Assembly: GCA_900320815.1 (NCBI GenBank)
Contig: ONTY01000174.1
Span: 1 to 6,371, forward strand
DNA: 6,371 bases
Direction: 5' to 3'
Source of the DNA: an uncultured Pseudomonadota bacterium
GTDB taxonomy: Bacteria; Pseudomonadota; Gammaproteobacteria; Burkholderiales; Burkholderiaceae_C
The notes under the pieces are model-generated. The model was given only the letters and a program-made list of their open reading frames with translations. It searched no databases and had not been told where the DNA came from. Shown here piece by piece: positions 1 to 6,059 of the stretch (the stretch's first letter is position 1; each line of letters starts with the position of its first letter). The position numbers were made by a program, and so were the translations under genes.

Positions 1-1
1 A

Positions 2-558
2 TATTTTGACCTGATGATTATCCACAGCCCGCAACCCTGGGCCGAGTGGCGCAGCGAAAAGAAATACTACGACGAAAACCGCGCGGTATGGCGCGCACTG
101 GAAGACGCGCAAGCGGCAGGAAAGCTGCGCTCCATTGGCGTGTCAAACTTCCTGCGGCCTGATCTGGAAAACATTTTCAAGGAAGCAAAGGTGCGCCCTG
201 CCGTCAACCAGGTTCTGGCGCACATTGGCAACACGCCGTTTGAGCTGGCCGAGTTTTGCAGCAAGGAAAACATTCTGGTGCAGGCATATTCGCCACTGGC
301 GCACGGCGAAGTGCTGAAAAACCCAGACATTGCAGCGATGGCAGCAAAATACAAGGCCACGCCTGCGCAGCTGTGCATCCGCTACGTGCTGCAGCTGGGC
401 ATGGTGGCGCTGCCAAAAACCACGCGCCCGGAACGTATGAAAGAAAACGCTGCGGTTGATTTCACCATCTCTGACGCCGATATATGCAAACGCTGCGTGC
501 GTTGCGTGCCGCTGATTATGGCGAGTTCACGCATTTCCCGGTGTTCAGCGGTAAATAA
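2..558 (+). CDS. Aldo/keto reductase, 5' partial, with a C-terminal frameshift
   Basis: C-terminal two thirds of an NAD(P)H-dependent aldo/keto reductase (TIM-barrel, cytoplasmic) that reduces aldehydes or ketones; the substrate cannot be told. The window begins in frame at YFDLMIIHSPQPW, which carries the catalytic His of the Asp-Tyr-Lys-His tetrad; the Asp, Tyr and Lys lie upstream. Then follow GKLRSIGVSNF, the NQVLAHIGN strand, AYSPLAHG and the cofactor-binding LPKTTRPERMKENAAVDF. After ISDAD (about 480) the frame is wrong: an extra AT in the tract at 480-485 replaces the family C-terminus with an unrelated Cys/Arg-rich tail that runs to a stop at 647-649. Removing one AT restores MQTLRALRAADYGEFTHFPV and a stop at 556-558, the usual end of this subfamily. 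The barrel core is intact in frame, so a protein with an altered tail could still be made. Family is secure; whether the gene is functional is not. Confidence 0.85.
480..485 (+). repeat. (AT)3 tract at the aldo/keto reductase frameshift
   Basis: Three AT units follow the codons for Ser-Asp-Ala. With two units the frame continues GAT-ATG-CAA into a typical reductase C-terminus ending at 558; with three it is lost. A one-unit slip, or a sequencing or assembly error, would explain it. Confidence 0.7.
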
Positions 559-582
559 AAACGCAGGGCGCTGTTTTTGCAG

Positions 583-603
583 GGGCGGGTCTTGTGCCCG
601 TCC
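583..603 (+). terminator. Possible hairpin after the aldo/keto reductase
   Basis: The arms GGGCGGG (583-589) and CCCGTCC (597-603) can form a 7-bp stem with one G-U pair and a 7-base loop. It starts 25 bases after the restored reductase stop and 59 bases before the next gene. No T-run follows it, so it is not a standard intrinsic terminator on the + strand. It could be a transcript-end structure or chance in GC-rich DNA. Confidence 0.3.
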
Positions 604-661
604 GCTGCTGCTGCGCCAGGGCAAACGGATACCTATTCAGAATAAATAAAAACCGAAAAAT

Positions 662-2920
662 ATGGAACGTCAATCTGCATCATTCAAACTACTCGCACGC
701 TTGAACGTGCGCCCGCGCGAGGCGCAGGTGCTGCTGGTGGCGTGGCTGTATGTGGTCACGCTGTTCATGGCGTATTACATGCTGCGCCCGTTGCGCGATG
801 AAATTGGCGCAGCGGGCGGCGTGCGGAATCTGCCGTGGCTGTTTGTGGGCACACTGGGGGCAATGCTGGCGCTTAGCCCGCTGTTTGGCGCACTGGTGCA
901 GCGCTGGCCGCGGGAGAAGTTTATTGCGCTCTCGTACCGCTTTTTTGCGCTGCATTTATTGATATTTGCTGCCATTTTTGGGAGCGCAGATGCTGCGGCG
1001 CGTGCGGTGTGGGCAGAGCGTATATTTTTCATTTGGGTTTCTGTTTTCAACCTTTTTGTCGTTTCAGTATTTTGGTCGCTGATGTCGGACGTCTTTACGA
1101 GCGACCAGGGCAAGCGCCTGTTCGGCATTTTGGCAGCGGGCGCTACAGTTGGCGGCATTATTGGCCCGGCGCTGGTGAAAGTGCTCGCTGGGCGTGTGGC
1201 GCACTGGCAATTGCTGCTGCTCGCCGCCGTGCTGCTGGAAGCGGCGGTGCATATGGCGCGGCGCGTCTCGCGCCTGGGTGGCGGGCAGGATGCGGCGGCA
1301 GGCGCCGGGGCAGAAAAGAAAGAGGGAGAAAAAGAGAAAAAAATCGGCGGCTCCGCCTGGGCAGGGCTGCAGCGCACGCTGCGCTCGCCCTATCTTTTGG
1401 GCATCTCCGCCTTCATTCTGTTGTATTCCATCACCTCAACCTTGCTGTATTTTCAGCAGGCGGAGATTGTGAATGCCAACTTTACCGACCGGGGAGCGCG
1501 CACGGCGTTTTTTGCGCAGATTGATTTGTGGGTCAATTCGCTCACGCTCGGGTTTCAGCTTTTCATCACCGGACGGCTGATGCAGCGCCTGGGCATTGCG
1601 GTGACACTGGGTGCGCTGCCGCTGGTGAGTATGGCGGGCTTTGGCCTGTTGGCGACATATCCCATTTTGAGCGTGTTTGTGCTGGTGCAGGTTGGGCGGC
1701 GTGTGAGCAATTTTGCGCTGGCGCGCCCTTCGCGCGAAGTGCTGTTTACGCAGGCGCCGCGTGAGGACAGATATAAAGCGAAAAACTTTATTGATACCGT
1801 GGTGTATCGCAGCGGCGACCAGATTGGTGCCTGGGGCTATGCGGGATTATCGAGCGGGCTGGGGCTGACGCTTTCTGCCATTTCCTGGCTGGCGGTGCCG
1901 CTGTGTTTTGTCTGGCTGCTGCTGGCGCTGTGGCTTGGGCGCACGGCGCGCGGCGGTGTGCAAAACAGCAATAATACATCGCAGCAATTGCCGCCAGACT
2001 GGCGGCTGGAATTGCTTATTGCCGACGGCATCAGCGATGATGGCACGCGCGCCGTGCTGGAGGAATATGCAGCGCACGACGCGCGGCTTGTGGTGCTGGA
2101 TAACCCACAGCGCATTGTTTCCACGGGTTTGAATGCGGCGCTGCGCCGCGCGCGCGGCTGCGTGATTGCGCGGCTGGATATTCATACGCGCTTTGCGCCC
2201 GATTATCTGGCCGAGTGCATTGCGGCTTTGGCACGCACAGGCGCAGACAACGTTGGCGGCCCGTGGGTGGCGCGAGGGCAGGGTGCGGCAGGACGCGCCA
2301 TTGCTGCCGCGTTCCAGTGCCGCTGGGTGGTGGGGGGCGCGCGCTCGCGTGATGTGCAGTACGAAGGACCGGTAGATACGGTGTATCTTGGTTGCTGGCG
2401 GCGCGAGGCGCTGGCACGCGCTGGCGGCTTTGACGAGACGCTGGTGCGCAATCAGGACGACGAACACAACCTGCGTCTGCGCCGCGCCGGTTCAAGCGTG
2501 TGGCAGAGCGCGCGCATTCGCAGCGCGTATCAGCCGCGCGGGGCGCTGCGCCAGTTGTGGGCGCAACAATACCAATATGGCTATTGGCGTGCCTTTGTGC
2601 TGCGCCGTCACGGCGCGCCCGGTGCCTGGCGCCAGCTGGTTCCTGCTGCCTTTGTTGCCGCGCTGATTGTTTGGAGTATGGCTGCACCGTGGTGCGCTGC
2701 GCCGCTTTTGGGGCTGCTTGTGGCGTATGGCGCGTATTTGATTGCTGCCAGTATCAGTGCCGCGCGTGCCGCGCCAGAAAAAAGTGCCGCCATGCTGCTG
2801 CGCCTGCCTGTGGCCATTGCGCTCTACCACACGGGCTATGGCGCGGGCTTTTGGCGTGGGCTGTGGGACGTGCTGCGCGGCAAGGCGGGAAGCGCTGAGG
2901 CAGCACGCCTGACGCGGTAG
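662..2920 (+). CDS. Fused MFS transporter (Npt-like) and truncated ExoA-type GT2
   Basis: One uninterrupted 752-residue frame holding two proteins. Residues ~1-430 are a 12-helix major facilitator protein of the group related to nucleotide (ATP/ADP, Npt) carriers: YYMLRPLRDEIG in helix 1, VSVFWSLMSDVFTSDQGKRLFG, and AKNFIDTVVYRSGDQIGAW; a Lys/Glu-rich cytoplasmic loop lies near 212-232 and the last helix ends at WLLLALWLGR. After ~12 linker residues comes a family 2 glycosyltransferase of the succinoglycan ExoA type: ADGISDDGT (454-462), RLDIHTRF with the DxH metal/sugar site (D506), QDDEHNLRLRRAG (from 598), then C-terminal membrane helices (~660-705). The usual first strand (a VSVVIPCRNEE-like motif plus helix, ~35 residues) is missing, so sugar-nucleotide binding is probably impaired. 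The most likely origin is a deletion joining two adjacent genes; a chimeric assembly is possible. The ATG at 662 fits the usual MFS start but has no clear Shine-Dalgarno, only an AT-rich leader. Confidence 0.85.
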   Translation: MERQSASFKLLARLNVRPREAQVLLVAWLYVVTLFMAYYMLRPLRDEIGAAGGVRNLPWLFVGTLGAMLALSPLFGALVQRWPREKFIALSYRFFALHLLIFAAIFGSADAAARAVWAERIFFIWVSVFNLFVVSVFWSLMSDVFTSDQGKRLFGILAAGATVGGIIGPALVKVLAGRVAHWQLLLLAAVLLEAAVHMARRVSRLGGGQDAAAGAGAEKKEGEKEKKIGGSAWAGLQRTLRSPYLLGISAFILLYSITSTLLYFQQAEIVNANFTDRGARTAFFAQIDLWVNSLTLGFQLFITGRLMQRLGIAVTLGALPLVSMAGFGLLATYPILSVFVLVQVGRRVSNFALARPSREVLFTQAPREDRYKAKNFIDTVVYRSGDQIGAWGYAGLSSGLGLTLSAISWLAVPLCFVWLLLALWLGRTARGGVQNSNNTSQQLPPDWRLELLIADGISDDGTRAVLEEYAAHDARLVVLDNPQRIVSTGLNAALRRARGCVIARLDIHTRFAPDYLAECIAALARTGADNVGGPWVARGQGAAGRAIAAAFQCRWVVGGARSRDVQYEGPVDTVYLGCWRREALARAGGFDETLVRNQDDEHNLRLRRAGSSVWQSARIRSAYQPRGALRQLWAQQYQYGYWRAFVLRRHGAPGAWRQLVPAAFVAALIVWSMAAPWCAAPLLGLLVAYGAYLIAASISAARAAPEKSAAMLLRLPVAIALYHTGYGAGFWRGLWDVLRGKAGSAEAARLTR
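1939..2002 (+). other. Junction between MFS and GT2 parts of the fusion
   Basis: The MFS helix 12 ends at about 1940 (LWLGR). Family 2 homology resumes near 1984 with QQLPPDW, normally found ~30 residues inside an ExoA-like protein. The bases between encode a short Asn/Ser/Gln-rich linker. No other frame here contains a start codon followed by the missing GT2 N-terminus, so loss of sequence fits better than a simple frameshift. The exact breakpoint cannot be set without intact relatives. Confidence 0.6.
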
Positions 2921-2960
2921 GTATCTTTTTGTTGCCATTATGATGAAGGGGCATCAAAGT

Positions 2961-2999
2961 ATGAGTCTGGTGGGTATCTGAATGAAGGCAATAACATGA
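2961..2999 (+). other. Two mini-ORFs ahead of the GT39 gene
   Basis: ATG 2961 (preceded by GAAGGGG at 2945-2951) encodes six residues to a TGA at 2979-2981. Directly after it, ATG 2982 encodes MKAIT to a TGA at 2997-2999. Both are in the same frame as the glycosyltransferase body that follows from 3000, and the second TGA overlaps the ATG at 2996 as ATGA. They could be remnants of the gene's true N-terminus, reinitiation signals, or chance. The rest of the spacer from 2921 shows nothing else. Confidence 0.3.
2984..2988 (+). promoter_or_regulatory. Shine-Dalgarno for the GT39 start at 2996
   Basis: GAAGG lies 7 bases upstream of ATG 2996, the best ribosome site in this spacer. The ATG it serves is out of frame with the glycosyltransferase body, which is part of the evidence that the N-terminus is broken. 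Confidence 0.5.
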
Positions 3000-3042
3000 A
3001 AGACAGAGGAACAGTGGGCGCAAGCCGTTCTGCTGTTCATTT

Positions 3043-3060
3043 TGGCGCTGGCGCTGGCGC
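3043..3060 (+). repeat. Three tandem TGGCGC units in helix 1
   Basis: The hexamer repeats three times and encodes alternating Leu-Ala in the first membrane helix. Changes by whole units keep the frame and would only alter helix length. Confidence 0.5.
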
Positions 3061-3877
3061 TGCGTGCGGCAGGGGCATTTGTGTATCCGCATGTAGATGA
3101 GACTATCAATGCCCGCATAGTTGGAAATATGCTTCGTGATGGGAATCCAAACCCACAATTCTTTAATTATCCAAGCCTTGTCTTGTATGTACAAGCAGCT
3201 GTAAGGATATTTGTCGGAAATCAACCAGTAGACTACTTTGCTGTGACGCGAATGGTTGCGTCTATGGCAGCGACTGCGTCTGTTTTTGTGGTGTATTGTA
3301 CTGCGCGCAAGTTGCTGCGTTCTGTTGCGGCTGCGCTATTTGCTGCCGCAGTGACTGCTGTGTGCCCGCTGCATGTTGATATGTCGCCTATGGTGACGGT
3401 GGATATTTTTGTTGCAGTGTTTTCGGCATGTGCCATGTATTTTTGTGTACGGCTGTATGAAAGCGGTCGGGTAAAGGATTACTTGCTGGCGGGCGCATGC
3501 GTTGGCTTGGCAGCAGGTTCAAAATATACAGGAGTCGTTTTTTTCTGTGGTGTGCTTGTGGCTCATGTCTTGCACCATGAAGCATGGCGTCAGATTTTGA
3601 GTGCTGCTGGCAAGCCTGTGCTTTCAATGTTGACGATGGTTGTCACTTTTCTTGTAACGACACCGTATGCGCTGTTTGATTCAAAGACGTTTTTTGCCCA
3701 CGTTGCGTACGAGGGAAATCATTACAGGGTGGGGCATGGCGCCTGCATAATAGATTTTTCCTGCACGAGAAGCTGGGGACGATATGCTGATGTCTTGGTG
3801 TCAGATTATGGATTGGGTCTGATTTTTTGTATATTGGCATTGCTGGCGCTTGTACTGGCACTTCGCTCATTCCGTAC

Positions 3878-3885
3878 GGGGGGGG
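3878..3885 (+). repeat. G8 homopolymer, candidate phase-variation tract
   Basis: Eight G lie between CGTAC and TACAG inside the GT39-like gene. With eight the upstream frame runs on to a stop at 4190; with seven (or ten) it joins the downstream frame, whose sequence continues the family through to 4545. Slippage here would switch the gene on and off. A homopolymer sequencing error gives the same picture. Confidence 0.6.
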
Positions 3886-4545
3886 TACAGTACTCTTTTG
3901 TTGGTGTTGGCATTCCCGCTGACACTGATTATTTTTGTCGGATATTACAGGGCATATTTTGCAAGAAACATTGTTGGCGCCATTCCAGGGCTGGCGCTTG
4001 CCGCCGGGGCTGGGGCACAAGCGGTGGGGAATGCCGTAAAAAAGAGAACTGGAAAGTTGTGGCTGGGGCATCTTTTGATGGCGGCCATCTTTATTGCGGG
4101 GGCGCGTCCGTTGCTGCAAAGGGATGCGGCAATTGTAAAAAACAAAAATTTGGTGAATACAGTCCAGGTGCTTGCGGTGTGGGTGCATGAGAATCTGCCG
4201 CAGAACTCTGTGCTTGCAGTTCCAGATGCGGATGTCATGAAGCCGGACTATGGTGCTGGTAAGAAGACAATTCCATTCAGGAACCTTGTCAGAGCGGGAC
4301 GCCTGGCGCTTCCGAGGGAATATGACTTTGTTGTTACTTATAACGATGGGCGCGAGTGCGGGCTTTATCGAAAACCCGATGGCAGTCCAAAAACGGAACG
4401 CGTACGCAAAGAGGCCGAGGTGTGCAATGCTTTTTATGCGGCGCATGAAAGGGTGTATGAGATTCGGCCACGGGCTGGCGTGGTGAGCGGTCCAGGCATA
4501 CGGGTTTATCTCAAGGCAGCACTGCATTCCGAGCCAGCCCAGTGA

Positions 4546-4567
4546 TGTGTGGCAGTGATGGTGCGGT
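4546..4567. other. Convergent gap between GT39 and gspF
   Basis: Only 22 bases separate the two converging stop codons. I see no hairpin with a T-run on either strand; CAGTGATG occurs twice here, 13 bases apart. Transcripts from the two sides probably overlap. Confidence 0.5.
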
Positions 4568-5788
4568 TTATTTGACCCACTGGCTCATTTGCATGATGGG
4601 CAGCATGACGGCAAGGACGATGAGCGCAACCAGCAGCCCCATGCCAACGATGAGCAGGGGTTCGAGCAAGGTGGCCAGACGCAGCGCACGGCGCTGCACG
4701 TCGGCACTTATTTGCGTGGCAGCGCGCGTGAGCATTTGTGGCAACTGGCCGGTTTGCTCACCCAGGCGCGCGAACATGGGCAGCAGGGGGGGGAAGCGTT
4801 TTTTTTGCGCCAGCGCGCTGGCCAGTGGCGCGCCTTCGCGCACCATGGTGAGGGCGTCGTCAATGTCGGCGCGCATGGCTCGGTTGCCCAGCGTCTGGCC
4901 AGCCGCTTGCAGCGCGCGCAGGATGGGCACGCCGGCGGCAGCGAGCATGGCAAGGGTGGAGGCAAAGCGCGCGGCGTTGTAGCCGCGGCTCAGGCGCCCG
5001 ATGATGGGCAGGCGCAGCGTGGCGGCATCAAAACTGTGGCGAAAGGCTTCGCCGCGCAGCGCCAGGCGCAGCAGGCCAAAGCCAGCGGCAGCGGCAGCGA
5101 GCAGCCACAGCCCCCAATGGCGGGCGAAGTCGCTGGCGGCCATGACGATGACGGTGAGTGGGGGCAGGGCGCGTTTGGAGCTGGCAAAAACGCTGGCAAG
5201 GGTGGGCACGACAAAGGTCATCAGAAACAGGACGATGCCGATGGCCATGCAGGTGACGATGGCCGGATAGAGCGCGGCGCCGAGCAGTTTGCCGCGCAGC
5301 GCCTGGCGCTCTTCCAGATCGTCTGCCAGCGATTCGAGCACTTGGGCAAGGTGCCCGCCTTGCTCGCCGGCGGCGATGACGGCGGTGTAGACGTCGGAGA
5401 AGTCGCGCGGGTGCTGCGACATGGCGCGCGCCAGCGGGGCGCCGGCGTTGACCTCGGCGCGCAGGCTGGCGGTGAGCAAGCGTTGGCGCTGGGCTTCGCT
5501 TTCGTCGGCCAGGGCGCCAAGGGCGTGCTCCAGCGGCAGGCCAGCGGCCACGAGGGCGGCAAGCTGGCGTGTCCACACAGCAAGCTGGGCGGCGTTCATG
5601 GCGCGGGCGCGCCAGACAGTGTGGCGGGCGCTGCCGGCGGGGGCGTTGCCTTGCAGTGGCTCCACAGCCAGGGGCACGAGGGACTGCGCGCGCAGCATGG
5701 CGCGGGCGGCGCGGGCGGTATCGGCTTCTATGGTGCCTCGGCGGCTTTTGCCGTCGGCTTGCAGGGCTTCAAAGGTGTAGGCGGGCAC
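4568..5788 (-). CDS. gspF: Type II secretion inner-membrane platform protein GspF
   Basis: Polytopic inner-membrane protein of the type II secretion system; it forms the platform core that couples the GspE ATPase to pseudopilus assembly. The 406 residues match the family length. N-terminal cytoplasmic region PAYTFEALQADGKSRRGTIEAD and SLVPLAVE, typical of GspF rather than PilC. Two repeated GspF domains follow: WTRQLAALVAAGLPLEHAL (~72-90) with AAGEQGGHLAQVLESLA (~139-155), and ARFASTLAMLAAAGVPILRAL (~273-293) with ARLGEQTGQLPQML (~340-353). Membrane helices lie at about 175-197, 225-245 and 375-400. I chose GTG at 5788 because homology begins at Pro-Ala-Tyr; the open frame extends to 5989, but the extra N-terminal residues look non-coding and His/Pro-rich. 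No clear Shine-Dalgarno precedes the GTG. No other gsp gene is beside it: comF is upstream and a converging gene downstream, so it appears monocistronic. The frame is intact. Confidence 0.9.
   Translation of the reverse strand: MPAYTFEALQADGKSRRGTIEADTARAARAMLRAQSLVPLAVEPLQGNAPAGSARHTVWRARAMNAAQLAVWTRQLAALVAAGLPLEHALGALADESEAQRQRLLTASLRAEVNAGAPLARAMSQHPRDFSDVYTAVIAAGEQGGHLAQVLESLADDLEERQALRGKLLGAALYPAIVTCMAIGIVLFLMTFVVPTLASVFASSKRALPPLTVIVMAASDFARHWGLWLLAAAAAGFGLLRLALRGEAFRHSFDAATLRLPIIGRLSRGYNAARFASTLAMLAAAGVPILRALQAAGQTLGNRAMRADIDDALTMVREGAPLASALAQKKRFPPLLPMFARLGEQTGQLPQMLTRAATQISADVQRRALRLATLLEPLLIVGMGLLVALIVLAVMLPIMQMSQWVK
4786..4806 (-). repeat. Adjacent G8 and T8 homopolymers in gspF
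   Basis: On the + strand eight G (4786-4793) and eight T (4799-4806) lie five bases apart. On the coding strand they give Gln-Lys-Lys and Phe-Pro-Pro within an intact second GspF domain. They are slippage-prone sites that are in frame here. Confidence 0.7.
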
Positions 5789-6051
5789 GGGGCAGGGAGG
5801 GGGTGAGGTGTGAAGGGGCGCCGAGTGGCGCGCAGCTGCATGGGCAGCAGGCAGGGATTGTATGGGCGCTTGTCCCCCGCAAGTGGCGATAATCTGGTGG
5901 AGTATTATGTGTTTGCAGGCAAAATATGCTGGTAGTAGAGTGTTTTTATGGTGAGTATGTGAAAAGGTGAGGGCGATGGAATACAACAATAAAGCTGTGA
6001 ATGTATGGGTATCGTGCCATTACCAGCGCAAATTGCGGGTAGGTCAGCGTA
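5789..6051. other. Spacer between comF and gspF
   Basis: About 260 bases with no gene I can support firmly. The gspF-proximal part is GC-rich (C-rich on the gspF strand just before the GTG). The part from about 5880 to 6010 is AT-richer and is the likely place for a gspF promoter, but I found no -35/-10 pair with acceptable spacing. No clear terminator for comF is visible. Confidence 0.5.
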
Positions 6052-6059
6052 TCATTCAT
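5946..6059 (-). CDS. Doubtful 37-residue ORF overlapping the comF stop
   Basis: ATG at 6057-6059 overlaps the comF stop (ATGAATGA), a layout seen in translationally coupled genes. The peptide begins MNDTLTYPQFALVMARYPYI and has an aromatic-rich middle (FIVVFH). I do not recognise it. It could be a small coupled protein, the leftover start of a lost gene, or chance; the frame also extends upstream inside comF. Confidence 0.2.
   Translation of the reverse strand: MNDTLTYPQFALVMARYPYIHSFIVVFHRPHLFTYSP

Larger units (their letters stand above)
2996..4545 (+). pseudogene. GT39/ArnT-like membrane glycosyltransferase, frame broken twice
   Basis: A GT-C fold, multi-helix inner-membrane enzyme expected to transfer a sugar from a polyprenyl-phosphate donor to an acceptor in the periplasm; acceptor unknown. 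Visible in order: helix 1 (AVLLFILALALALRAAGAF), the catalytic loop HVDE, NPQFFNYPSLVLYV, CPLHVDMSPMVTVDI, YESGRVKDYLLAGACVGLAAGSKYTG, TTPYALFD, further helices, then a soluble tail ending RAGVVSGPGIRVYLK. Two breaks. First, the body is open only from 3000; ATG 2996 is out of frame, and the first in-frame start is TTG 3042, which cuts helix 1 and lacks a ribosome site. Second, at the G8 tract (3878-3885) the frame changes; with seven G it runs RTGGYSTLLLVLAF and on to the stop at 4543-4545. Repaired, it is ~515 residues, normal for the family. Unrepaired, the first frame ends at 4190 with a Cys-rich nonsense tail. It is AT-richer than both flanks, suggesting transfer. It follows the fused GT2 by 75 bases and may share its transcript. 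Confidence 0.8.

Noticed and set aside
482..649. Cys-rich tail (CKRCVRC) resembling a metal-binding motif
   Set aside because: It exists only because the reductase is read out of frame after the AT tract; the other frame carries the true C-terminus.
1847..2687. Long - strand frames opposite the GT2 domain
   Set aside because: Arg/Ala/His-rich shadows of a GC-rich gene; no motifs.
3886..4190. Cys/Gly-rich tail after the G8 tract, metal-binding in look
   Set aside because: Frameshift product; the adjacent frame encodes the expected membrane helices and soluble tail.
3643..4527. 294-codon open frame on the - strand
   Set aside because: Antisense to the glycosyltransferase, with no recognisable domain or start context.
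4589..5806. 405-codon open frame on the + strand
   Set aside because: It lies entirely antisense to gspF, is Gly/Gln/His-rich and low in complexity, and matches no family; it is a by-product of GC-rich codon use in gspF.
5789..5989. N-terminal extension of gspF to ATG 5989
   Set aside because: GspF homology begins at the GTG at 5788; the added residues are His/Pro/Ala-rich and look like translated spacer.
5880..6010. A sigma-70 promoter for gspF
   Set aside because: TTGCCT and TAATAC are present on the gspF strand but only 9 bases apart; no other pair had suitable spacing.
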